Positions 18,024 to 26,161 of a DNA stretch of 64,000 nt are shown piece by piece. The notes beneath the pieces are model-generated. The model was given only the letters and a program-made list of their open reading frames with translations. It had not been told where the DNA came from and made no database searches. This DNA is from Paraburkholderia sp. BCC1884. Its GTDB lineage: Bacteria; Pseudomonadota; Gammaproteobacteria; Burkholderiales; Burkholderiaceae. Position 1 is the stretch's first letter. Every line of letters begins with the position of its first letter. The stretch covers positions 372,001 through 436,000 of the forward strand of contig NZ_CAAJGL010000112.1 of NCBI RefSeq assembly GCF_900996225.1, read 5' to 3'. The translations under genes were made by a program, and so were the position numbers.

Positions 18024-18065
18024 GGCTTGGCCTAGCGTGGCCAAGCCAAGCCAAGCCAAGCCAAG
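18024..18065. repeat. Hairpin running into five tandem CCAAG units
   Basis: GGCTTGGCC (18024-18032) and GGCCAAGCC (18039-18047) form a 9-bp stem with a 6-base loop, and the 3' arm continues into five perfect copies of CCAAG (18041-18065). It lies between convergent rnfH and the DMT transporter gene. The stem may be a terminator, but there is no T-run. Confidence 0.6.
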
Positions 18066-18091
18066 CCGCAGCGTGCTCGCCGCGCTTCGAT

Positions 18092-19069
18092 TCAATGCGC
18101 TGACACCTGCCCGTCTTTCTCGAGCGGCGCGGCGCCCGACGAATCGTCGTCCGCATGTTGACGTACCGACCAGCACACGCCCGCCACCAACAGCAGGATC
18201 GCCGCCATCTCCAGCGGACGCGGCAGGCGCTGGTCGTAAATAAACGCGTAGAGCAGCGCGAATAACGTCTCGAATACGATCATCTGACCGGAAAGCGTCA
18301 ACGGCAGCCGCTTCGAGGCGGCATTCCACAAGCCGTTGCCCAGCCACGAGGCGCCGACCGCGAGGCCCAGGTTCAGCATCCAGAAGGTATGCCAGCGGCC
18401 GTCGGCCACATCGGCCTGCAGTCCGCCCGAGGGCAGCACGGCGATCACGAGCCACAGTGCCGCGCCGAGCGCGCCCGTCACCACGCCCCACAAGACCGAC
18501 CATTCGTTGCCGCTGAAATGCGTCTGACGCTGCAGATAGCGGGAATTTTCGACCGCAAACCATGTCCAGCAGGCCAACGCGCCGACCGCACAGCCGAGCC
18601 CGAGCAGCTTGGTGGCGACGCTGACCGGCGTGTCGTCCGTAACGGTGAAGACGTCGATATTGATGCAGGCGATGCCTGCCATGACGATCGCAAGCGGCCA
18701 GGCAAGGCGCGCGAGCGGCACCGCGCCGTGATCGCGCCGGCCGAGCAGGGTCACCGTGACAGGCAGCACGCCGACGATCAGCGAAGCCGGCGCGATGCCG
18801 ACGAGATGCACGGCGGCGGTGAGCAGCACGTAATAGAGAAGGTTGCCGGCCAGCGCCAGCTTCACCAGCGCGCCCAGATCCTCGCGCGTGAGGCGTTTGA
18901 CGAGCGAGCGTGCCATCGGCAGGGTGGCGGCCAGCGAGACGACGCCGTACATGGTGTAGCGACCCGCGCTCAACAGCAGCGGCGAGAAATCGGGCAGCAC
19001 GCGCGGCACCAGAAAAACCATGCCCCACAAGGCCCCGGCCATTACTCCATATGCCACACCGCGCTGCAT
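18092..19069 (-). CDS. DMT-superfamily (EamA-type) transporter
   Basis: Inner-membrane protein of 325 residues with about ten hydrophobic helices in two EamA-like halves (GVMAGALWGMVFLVPRVLP in the first; ASWLGNGLWNAASKRLPLTL in the second). The family exports metabolites such as amino acids; the substrate here is unknown. ATG 19069 is preferred because AGGAG lies 6 bases upstream; a TTG at 19084 would start inside that ribosome site. The cytosolic C-terminal tail is charged (DDDSSGAAPLEKDG). Confidence 0.85.
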   Translation of the reverse strand: MQRGVAYGVMAGALWGMVFLVPRVLPDFSPLLLSAGRYTMYGVVSLAATLPMARSLVKRLTREDLGALVKLALAGNLLYYVLLTAAVHLVGIAPASLIVGVLPVTVTLLGRRDHGAVPLARLAWPLAIVMAGIACINIDVFTVTDDTPVSVATKLLGLGCAVGALACWTWFAVENSRYLQRQTHFSGNEWSVLWGVVTGALGAALWLVIAVLPSGGLQADVADGRWHTFWMLNLGLAVGASWLGNGLWNAASKRLPLTLSGQMIVFETLFALLYAFIYDQRLPRPLEMAAILLLVAGVCWSVRQHADDDSSGAAPLEKDGQVSAH

Positions 19070-19306
19070 CGACTGCTCCTGCAAGGAAAACTGGAATGAT
19101 CGGCAGAATAGCGGCGGGATAGGCGAGGCGTCTTGTCAGATTCTGCAATCGGGCGGCATTTTGTGGTTTTGACTTGCCTGGCGCCACTTTGCGCCCGAAC
19201 GCGCAAACGAAACCCGATCGAACCCGAGGTGAACGAATTAGCGAATTTCAAGGCCCCAGAGTCACGAAAAAAATCGCCCGAAATTCGCTAAGCTGCTGTT
19301 AGTGCA

Positions 19307-19335
19307 GTGAAAACCGGGGAGGTATCGCGTATAAT
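19307..19335 (+). promoter_or_regulatory. Probable sigma-70 promoter of guaB
   Basis: A perfect TATAAT is at 19330-19335, 26 bases before the guaB ATG. GTGAAA, 17 bases upstream of it at 19307-19312, is a weak -35. Confidence 0.5.
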
Positions 19336-19361
19336 TCGCTTTTGCGCCTATAGGATTTGCC

Positions 19362-20822
19362 ATGCGTCTGATCCAAACAGCACTCACGTTCGATGACGTG
19401 CTCCTCGTCCCGGCCTTCTCCGATGTTCTGCCGCGCGACACCAGCCTCAAGACCCGGCTGACCCGCAACATTTCCCTGAATATGCCGCTCGTGTCCGCCG
19501 CCATGGACACCGTCACCGAAGCCCGTCTCGCCATTGCAATGGCGCAAATGGGTGGCGTGGGCATCATCCACAAGAATCTCACGCCGGCCGAACAGGCGCG
19601 TGAAGTTGCCAAGGTCAAGCGCTTCGAATCGGGCGTCGTGCGCGATCCGATTACGGTGCCGCCGCAAATGAAGGTGCGCGACGTCATTGCACTGTCGCGC
19701 CAGCATGGCATTTCGGGCTTCCCGGTCGTCGAAGGCGCGCAGCTGATCGGCATCGTCACGAATCGTGACCTGCGTTTCGAAGAGCGTCTGGACGAGCCGG
19801 TGCGCAACATCATGACGCCGCGCGAGCGCCTCGTCACCGTCAAGGAAGGCACGCCGCTCGCCGAGGCCAAGGCGCTGATGCACAGCCACCGCCTCGAGCG
19901 CGTGCTGGTCATCAACGAGGCATTCGAACTGCGCGGCCTGATGACGGTGAAAGACATCACCAAGCAGACCGAGCACCCGGACGCATGTAAAGACGAACAC
20001 GGCAAGCTGCGCGCAGGCGCGGCGGTCGGCGTGGGCGAAGACAACGAAGAACGCGTCGAACTGCTGGTGCAGGCCGGGGTGGACGTGATCGTGGTCGATA
20101 CGGCGCACGGCCACAGCAAGGGCGTGCTCGAGCGCGTCCGTTGGGTCAAGCAGAACTTCCCGCACGTCGAAGTGATCGGCGGCAACATCGCCACCGCGGC
20201 AGCGGCCAGGGCGCTGGTCGAATACGGCGCAGACGGCGTGAAGGTCGGGATCGGCCCAGGCTCGATCTGCACGACGCGGATCGTCGCCGGTGTCGGCGTG
20301 CCGCAAGTCACCGCCATCTCCAATGTTTCCGAAGCGCTGGCGGGCACGGGCGTGCCGGTCATCGCCGACGGCGGCGTGCGCTTCTCGGGCGACGTCAGCA
20401 AGGCGCTGGCAGCGGGCGCAAATGCCGTGATGATGGGCAGTATGTTCGCCGGCACCGAAGAATCGCCGGGCGACGTGTTCCTGTATCAAGGCCGTCAATA
20501 CAAGTCGTACCGTGGCATGGGTTCGGTCGGCGCGATGAAGGACGGCGCAGCAGACCGCTACTTCCAGGACAACTCCGCGAACATCGACAAGCTGGTGCCG
20601 GAAGGGATCGAAGGCCGCGTCGCCTACAAGGGCTCGGTCAACGCGATCCTGTTCCAGTTGATCGGCGGTGTGCGTGCCAGCATGGGTTACTGCGGCTGCC
20701 GCACCATCACCGAGATGAACGACAAGGCCGAGTTCGTGCAGATCACGGGCGCGGGCTTGCGCGAGTCGCACGTGCATGACGTGCAGATCACCAAGGAAGC
20801 GCCCAACTACCACGTGGACTAA
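19362..20822 (+). CDS. guaB: IMP dehydrogenase
   Basis: NAD-dependent oxidation of IMP to XMP, the rate-limiting step of GMP synthesis. The 486-residue TIM-barrel enzyme has two CBS domains inserted (about 95-205), the catalytic loop GSICTTRI with Cys303, the flap region and SVGAMKDG. The CBS pair suggests adenine-nucleotide regulation, as known for the family. It is followed by a small membrane protein gene and then guaA, the next pathway step. Confidence 0.97.
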   Translation: MRLIQTALTFDDVLLVPAFSDVLPRDTSLKTRLTRNISLNMPLVSAAMDTVTEARLAIAMAQMGGVGIIHKNLTPAEQAREVAKVKRFESGVVRDPITVPPQMKVRDVIALSRQHGISGFPVVEGAQLIGIVTNRDLRFEERLDEPVRNIMTPRERLVTVKEGTPLAEAKALMHSHRLERVLVINEAFELRGLMTVKDITKQTEHPDACKDEHGKLRAGAAVGVGEDNEERVELLVQAGVDVIVVDTAHGHSKGVLERVRWVKQNFPHVEVIGGNIATAAAARALVEYGADGVKVGIGPGSICTTRIVAGVGVPQVTAISNVSEALAGTGVPVIADGGVRFSGDVSKALAAGANAVMMGSMFAGTEESPGDVFLYQGRQYKSYRGMGSVGAMKDGAADRYFQDNSANIDKLVPEGIEGRVAYKGSVNAILFQLIGGVRASMGYCGCRTITEMNDKAEFVQITGAGLRESHVHDVQITKEAPNYHVD

Positions 20823-20828
20823 ACGCCA

Positions 20829-21569
20829 ATGAAGCCATTGCTGCGCGCTGTACTCATCCTCGATGCCTTGTTGTTGCTTGCGTTCGGCGTGCTGTTCCTG
20901 CTGACGCCCTGGACTTCGTTGTACAACGCGCTGCTTCTGGTGCAAACCCAGCCGGCGCTGGTCGGCCAGGGGTTTGGCGTGGCGCTGATCGGGCTGGCGT
21001 GGCTGGCCTTCCATGCGTCGGTCGACGGGGCGCTGACCTCGACGGTCGCCAAGGTGGTCGGCCACGTGAACTGGCTGACCGGCGTGCTGATGCTGATCTG
21101 GCTGCTCGGTCTGCATACGCCGGCGCTCACCGGTTTTGGGCAGATCGTCGCGGTGCTGAGCGGCGTGGTGCTGCTGGTGATCGGTCTGGGCGGCGTGCGC
21201 CTGTCTGGCGCGGTGCGCCGGCGCGAAAGAGTGCGGCTGGCCGAAGCCGTCGCCGCTGAGCGCGCCGAGAAACAGGCCGCCAAAGACGCCGCGAAAGATG
21301 CGGCGAACGTGGCTGCCAGCCGGCGCGAGCCGGGTCACGTAACGGCAGGTTTTCCGGTGTATCACGCCGAGCCGATCGTCGAGCCCGTGGTGCCGGTCGT
21401 ACCGGTATCGCGGCCGGTGAGTTCGGCGTCGGTGGCGTCGCTTCATCCCGAAGTCGACGAGCCCGGGTTGACGGCCTCCGAACGGGCTGCCCGCGCCGAA
21501 GCCGCAGCCGCCCGCGACGATGCCCGCGACGCCGCCGCCGGCGCGCCCCGGCCACCGCTGCATGGTTGA
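20829..21569 (+). CDS. Membrane protein with charged Ala-rich tail, unknown function
   Basis: I do not recognise a named family. The 246-residue protein has four likely membrane helices in the first 130 residues (LLRAVLILDALLLLAFGVLF; QGFGVALIGLAWLAF; WLTGVLMLIWLLG; IVAVLSGVVLLVIGLGG), then a cytosolic Ala/Arg/Glu-rich coiled-coil-like tail and a Pro/Val segment (EPIVEPVVPVVPVSRP). It starts 6 bases after guaB, so it is cotranscribed between guaB and guaA. Its job is unknown. Confidence 0.75.
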   Translation: MKPLLRAVLILDALLLLAFGVLFLLTPWTSLYNALLLVQTQPALVGQGFGVALIGLAWLAFHASVDGALTSTVAKVVGHVNWLTGVLMLIWLLGLHTPALTGFGQIVAVLSGVVLLVIGLGGVRLSGAVRRRERVRLAEAVAAERAEKQAAKDAAKDAANVAASRREPGHVTAGFPVYHAEPIVEPVVPVVPVSRPVSSASVASLHPEVDEPGLTASERAARAEAAAARDDARDAAAGAPRPPLHG

Positions 21570-21692
21570 CGCACCGCCCATCGCCGCGTCACGTTTCACG
21601 CTCGATCGTCCTCCCGTGGACCGCTTTGAATTCAACGCCGCGCACTGCGCGCGGCATCTTATATCCGCTCACTTTTGACTCCGTCCGCTGCC

Positions 21693-23276
21693 ATGCATGA
21701 CAAGATCCTGATCCTCGACTTCGGTTCGCAAGTCACCCAACTGATTGCACGTCGCGTTCGCGAAGCCAACGTGTATTCGGAAATCCATCCGTACGACGTC
21801 GACGCGTCGTTCATCCGCGACTTCGCGCCCAAGGGCGTGATCCTCTCCGGCGGCCCGAGCTCGGTCACCGAAACGGATACGCCGCGCGTGCCGCAAGCCG
21901 TGTTCGAACTCGGCGTGCCGGTGCTCGGCATCTGCTACGGCATGCAAGCCATGGCCGAGCAGCTGGGCGGCAAGGTCGACATCGGCCATCTGCGTGAATT
22001 CGGCTACGCCGAAGTGCGCGCGCGCAACCATACGAGCCTGCTGGAAGGCATCAGCGACTTCACCACGCCGGAAGGTCACGGCATGCTGAAGGTGTGGATG
22101 AGCCACGGCGACAAGGTGCTGGAAATGCCGCCGGGCTTCGCGCTGATGGCGTCGACGGAATCGTGCCCGATCGCGGCGATGGCCGACGAGAAACGTCATT
22201 TCTACGGCCTGCAATGGCACCCGGAAGTCACCCACACGGTCCAGGGCCGCGCGATGCTCGAACGCTTCGTGCTGAAGATCTGCGGTGCGCAGCCCGACTG
22301 GGAAATGGGCAACTACGTCGACGAAGCCGTCGCGAAGATTCGCGAGCAGGTCGGCAAGGAACACGTGATTCTGGGCCTGTCGGGCGGCGTGGATTCGTCG
22401 GTGGCGGCGGCGCTGCTGCATCGCGCGATCGGCGATCAGCTGACCTGCGTGTTCGTCGATCACGGCCTGCTGCGTTTGAACGAAGCCGAGCAGGTGATGG
22501 CGACCTTCGCCGACCACCTCGGCGTGAAGGTGATCCACGTCGACGCCAGCGAAGTGTTCCTGCGCAAGCTGGCCGGCGTGACCGATCCGGAAGCGAAGCG
22601 CAAGATCATCGGCGCGGAATTCGTCGAAGTGTTCCAGACCGAAGCGGGCAAGCTGACCGACGCGAAGTGGCTGGCGCAAGGCACGATCTATCCGGACGTG
22701 ATCGAATCGGCGGGCAAGGGCAAGAAGGGCGCGCAGACCATCAAGAGCCACCACAACGTGGGCGGCCTGCCGGAAACGCTGAACCTGAAGCTGCTCGAAC
22801 CGCTGCGCGAACTGTTCAAGGACGAAGTGCGCGAACTGGGCGTGAAGCTCGGTCTGCCGCCGGCCATGGTGTATCGCCATCCGTTCCCGGGCCCGGGTCT
22901 GGGCGTGCGGATTCTCGGCGAAGTGAAGCGCGATTTCGCGGACCTGCTGCGCCGCGCGGATGCGATTTTCATCGAGACGCTGCGTACCTTCATCGACAAG
23001 GAAACCGGCAAGTCGTGGTACGACCTGACGAGCCAGGCTTTCGCGGTGTTCCTGCCGGTGAAGAGTGTGGGCGTGATGGGCGACGGCCGCACTTATGAGT
23101 ACGTCGTCGCGCTGCGTGCCGTGCAGACGCTGGACTTCATGACCGCGCATTGGGCGCATCTGCCGCATGAATTGCTGGGTCATGTGTCGAACCGCATCAT
23201 CAACGAAGTGCGTGGGATCAACCGGGTGGTGTATGACATCTCGGGGAAGCCGCCGGCAACGATCGAGTGGGAATAA
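21693..23276 (+). CDS. guaA: GMP synthase (glutamine-hydrolysing)
   Basis: Converts XMP to GMP using glutamine and ATP. The 527-residue protein has a class I glutamine amidotransferase domain (about 1-200; nucleophile Cys81 in GICYGMQ; histidine in LQWHPEV), an ATP pyrophosphatase domain (SGGVDSSVAAALL) and the C-terminal dimerisation domain ending in ATIEWE. ATG 21693 gives the family start MHDKILILDFGSQ; an in-frame ATG/ACG stretch from 21675 would add six residues. Confidence 0.97.
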   Translation: MHDKILILDFGSQVTQLIARRVREANVYSEIHPYDVDASFIRDFAPKGVILSGGPSSVTETDTPRVPQAVFELGVPVLGICYGMQAMAEQLGGKVDIGHLREFGYAEVRARNHTSLLEGISDFTTPEGHGMLKVWMSHGDKVLEMPPGFALMASTESCPIAAMADEKRHFYGLQWHPEVTHTVQGRAMLERFVLKICGAQPDWEMGNYVDEAVAKIREQVGKEHVILGLSGGVDSSVAAALLHRAIGDQLTCVFVDHGLLRLNEAEQVMATFADHLGVKVIHVDASEVFLRKLAGVTDPEAKRKIIGAEFVEVFQTEAGKLTDAKWLAQGTIYPDVIESAGKGKKGAQTIKSHHNVGGLPETLNLKLLEPLRELFKDEVRELGVKLGLPPAMVYRHPFPGPGLGVRILGEVKRDFADLLRRADAIFIETLRTFIDKETGKSWYDLTSQAFAVFLPVKSVGVMGDGRTYEYVVALRAVQTLDFMTAHWAHLPHELLGHVSNRIINEVRGINRVVYDISGKPPATIEWE

Positions 23277-23406
23277 GCGTCGGCTAGCGGGCATCGGTAG
23301 CTCTCGCGGTTGGCGGCAGTAAAACTGTCCCAACCGCGGCGACGCCATACGATGCTCGCCCTTTATCCGTCCCGCTCAGGGAACGCCTGACGAGAGTGCG
23401 CTAGCG

Positions 23407-24771
23407 ATGCCCAGACACAATCCAGCGCTGCATCGTAGCCGCAGACCTCGCATGACGCGGGGGCGCCGGCGACTTCTCATCATCTGCCTGATCGTGCTGT
23501 TGGCCATGCTAGGTTGGGCATTCGTCACAGCACTCAAACCCGCCCTCCAGCGCACGATCGTCATCACGACCGGTGCGGACAACGGTATCTATCGAGGCTT
23601 TGCGGATCGCTATGCGCCCATCCTGAAGCGCGAAGGCATCACGCTCGATATCCGCGCTTCGTCCGGGTCGGTCGAGAATTATCAGCGGCTGACGAATCCC
23701 GCCAGCGAATACGAAGTGGGCTTCATCCAGTCGGGCACCACCAGCCCCAAAGAAACCGATCACCTGGAGACCATCGCCGCCGTCTCATACGAGCCGATCT
23801 GGGTGTTCTATCGCGGCGACACGATCGTCAACCGGCTGGCGCAACTGCGCGGCAAGAAGGTTGCCATCGGCGTTCCCGGCAGCGGCCTGCTCAATGTCTC
23901 GCTCGTCCTGCTGGGCTATAGCGGCATCACGCGCGACAACACCACACTGCTCGAGATGGATGCGCTCAAGGCCTATCAGGCGCTTGAGAATGGCCAACTG
24001 GATGCGGCGTTCTTTATCGGCAGACCCGACGCAGCCATCCAGAAGACGCTGCTCAACAGCGACTTGAAGCTGATGAGTTTTGCCCAGGCCGAAGCGCTGG
24101 CGCAAAAATTTCCGTCCCTCTCCAAAATTATTTTCCCACGCGCCTCGACCAGCATCGTCAACGATCTGCCGCGGGCCGATGTCACCTTGCTGGCCGCCAC
24201 GGCTCTGCTCGTGTCCAAAGACAGCCTGCACCCGGCGCTCGACTACCTGCTGCTGGACGCGGCCAAAACGGTCCACGGCGGCGACGATTACTTCACGCCG
24301 CTAGGCACGTTTCCCAACCTGAACACCGAAGAATTTCCCATTTCCGACGAGAGCGTTCGCTACTTCAAATCGGGTCGCCCGTTCCTGCAACGCTACCTGC
24401 CATTCTGGCTGGCGAGTCTCATCGAAAGGCGATTGCTGATCCTGCTGCCCTTCATGGCTTTGCTGATAGGCTTGCTGCAGGCATTGCCGCGCATGGTGGA
24501 GGCGCGGATGAAAAGACGGCTTGTGGTGTGGTATCGGGAGATCAAATCGCTGGAAGACGAAATATGGAAAAACGCGCAACCGGCCCCGACCCAGATCGCG
24601 AAATGGCGCGATGAAATCGAGAGCATCGATGCGCATGCCAGCCAGATAAGGATTCCACATCGCTATTTTCAGGATGTCTACGCGCTCAAGCAGGCAATCG
24701 GTGTCGTGCGGGACCGGATTTCCCAGGCCGCTGCGAAGATGAACGAATCCACATCCGGTGGCCGCACCTGA
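23407..24771 (+). CDS. TAXI-family TRAP-type solute-binding protein, membrane anchored
   Basis: The 454-residue protein has an N-terminal membrane anchor (about 22-44, after a very basic start) and a TAXI-type binding domain (IVITTGADNGIYRGFADRYAPIL; GKKVAIGVPGSGLLNVSLVLL). A second helix follows at about 340-362 (RLLILLPFMALLIGLLQAL), then a C-terminal helical tail. TAXI proteins normally feed TRAP permeases, but none is encoded nearby. An in-frame ATG at 23452 would shorten it by 15 residues. The ligand is unknown. Confidence 0.85.
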   Translation: MPRHNPALHRSRRPRMTRGRRRLLIICLIVLLAMLGWAFVTALKPALQRTIVITTGADNGIYRGFADRYAPILKREGITLDIRASSGSVENYQRLTNPASEYEVGFIQSGTTSPKETDHLETIAAVSYEPIWVFYRGDTIVNRLAQLRGKKVAIGVPGSGLLNVSLVLLGYSGITRDNTTLLEMDALKAYQALENGQLDAAFFIGRPDAAIQKTLLNSDLKLMSFAQAEALAQKFPSLSKIIFPRASTSIVNDLPRADVTLLAATALLVSKDSLHPALDYLLLDAAKTVHGGDDYFTPLGTFPNLNTEEFPISDESVRYFKSGRPFLQRYLPFWLASLIERRLLILLPFMALLIGLLQALPRMVEARMKRRLVVWYREIKSLEDEIWKNAQPAPTQIAKWRDEIESIDAHASQIRIPHRYFQDVYALKQAIGVVRDRISQAAAKMNESTSGGRT

Positions 24772-24899
24772 TCGATCAACCGCTGCGGCAAGCCAGTGAG
24801 CATGGCGGCAAAAGCCTGGTGTCAGCCCGCAGCAATCGCGGCCTTTAGCCGAGCCCAAGCCTGATCCAGGAACAGGGCAGAGCGTCGTGCGTAGCCACG

Positions 24900-24927
24900 C
24901 GCGTGACCGGAACTCTCCGGTCACGCG
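24900..24927. terminator. Stem-loop between TAXI and hydroxylase genes
   Basis: CGCGTGACCGG (24900-24910) pairs with CCGGTCACGCG (24917-24927) around a 6-base loop. It lies between convergent genes and is followed on the forward strand by a loosely T-rich stretch, so termination is plausible but not textbook. Confidence 0.55.
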
Positions 24928-24935
24928 AATTCCTT

Positions 24936-25859
24936 TCAGCGTCCCGGCGTACTGACCGGCACTGTGCGACGCGCGGCGAGATTGCGTTCGCGCAGCGACT
25001 CGGTGGTGTCGCCCGAGCCGTCCGCTTGCCAGCCCGGCGGCAGAATCACGTAGCGGATCGCCGTCCACACGCTGCTCGCCGAGGCCACATCGCGGGCGAG
25101 ACTTACCCAGTGCTCGAATTCGACCACCAGCGGATTGCGCGAACGCGTCGGCGTGGTGAGACCGTAACGGCACGGCTCATCGGCGCGCTCGGCGACATAC
25201 GTGCCGAACAGGCGGTCGAAAATAACGAGCACACCGCCAAAGTTCGCATCCAGATAATCGACATTCGACGCGTGGTGCACGCGATGTGCGGACGGCGTGT
25301 TGAACACGTACTCGAGCCAGCCGAGTTTCGGCGTCCACGTGTTATGCAGCCAGAACTGGTAAAGCAGGTTGAAACTCAGCGTCGCCAGGACGATTTCCGG
25401 ACGCACGCCGAGCCACACGAGCGGCGCAAAAAAGATCGCCGAGCCGGTCAGCTTGCCGGTCAGCCCGAGCCGGTAAGCGGACGACAGCGTTAACTGGTTC
25501 GGCGAGTGATGCACTGCATGCGTCGCCCAGAAAAAGCGGATACGGTGCGACGCGCGGTGATACCAGTAGTAGCAGAACTCCTGGCCGATAAACAGCAGGA
25601 ACAGCATCAGTGCACTGTTGAGCGTGACGGTAAAGAGGCGGTGATCCCAGGCGAGCGCGAAGACGGGCGCCGCAAGCGAGAGCGGCAGGAAGGCCAGCAG
25701 CTTGCGTCCGGCCACGTCGGCCAGCGAAATCCACACTTCATACCAGTCGAAGCGCGCAGCGGTGCCGCGTAGTTTGTGGGTAAGGACGCACGCCTCGATC
25801 AGCGAGACGGCAATGACGAACAAGGTGACGCAAAGCGCGAGTTTTCCAGTGGTGAGCAT
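24936..25859 (-). CDS. Sterol desaturase/fatty acid hydroxylase-family di-iron membrane protein
   Basis: Integral-membrane di-iron oxygenase of 307 residues. The histidine clusters are intact: HRASH (101-105), HAVHH (114-118), HNTW (His172) and HRVHH (192-196). Four or so membrane helices surround them. The family hydroxylates or desaturates lipids and sterols; the substrate cannot be read here. The gene stands alone, convergent to the TAXI gene and divergent from the repeat-protein gene. Confidence 0.88.
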   Translation of the reverse strand: MLTTGKLALCVTLFVIAVSLIEACVLTHKLRGTAARFDWYEVWISLADVAGRKLLAFLPLSLAAPVFALAWDHRLFTVTLNSALMLFLLFIGQEFCYYWYHRASHRIRFFWATHAVHHSPNQLTLSSAYRLGLTGKLTGSAIFFAPLVWLGVRPEIVLATLSFNLLYQFWLHNTWTPKLGWLEYVFNTPSAHRVHHASNVDYLDANFGGVLVIFDRLFGTYVAERADEPCRYGLTTPTRSRNPLVVEFEHWVSLARDVASASSVWTAIRYVILPPGWQADGSGDTTESLRERNLAARRTVPVSTPGR

Positions 25860-26161
25860 GATGGGCAGATAACCGGTTGAGATGAGACGCGTCGTCTGCG
25901 GGAACAGGCCGCTATCGCGTCGGGTTCAGCTAATGTAGTGGGCCGGCCGGCTGAAAACCACGCGGAAACTATGTCGGCTCATGTCACGACATGCGGGCCG
26001 CGAGGGCCGCGCCAGCGCTGCAGGGCGGGCGCGGGCGGCACGTCGCGGTGGTGTAACACCGCGACATGTTTTCCGCGTCGATTAGTTCGCGGGGTCCTCT
26101 TATAGTTCGTTCCGTTGCCACGCCACTGTGCGTGACTGAAACGAACCAGGAAGGATCGCTA
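25860..26161. promoter_or_regulatory. Divergent intergenic region with palindrome and hairpin
   Basis: This 302-base gap between divergent genes has no coding signal. It holds the palindrome CATGTC-AC-GACATG at 25980-25993 and a hairpin GTCGCGGTG (26042-26050) / CACCGCGAC (26057-26065). The ribosome site AGGAAGGA at 26148-26155 serves the downstream gene. A regulator cannot be named. Confidence 0.4.

Noticed and set aside
18041..18065. CCAAG tandem as a CRISPR-like array
   Set aside because: Units are 5 bases with no spacers, so it is a simple tandem repeat.
19299..21635. Long reverse-strand open frame opposite guaB
   Set aside because: Antisense to guaB and the following membrane protein; no start signals or recognisable domains.
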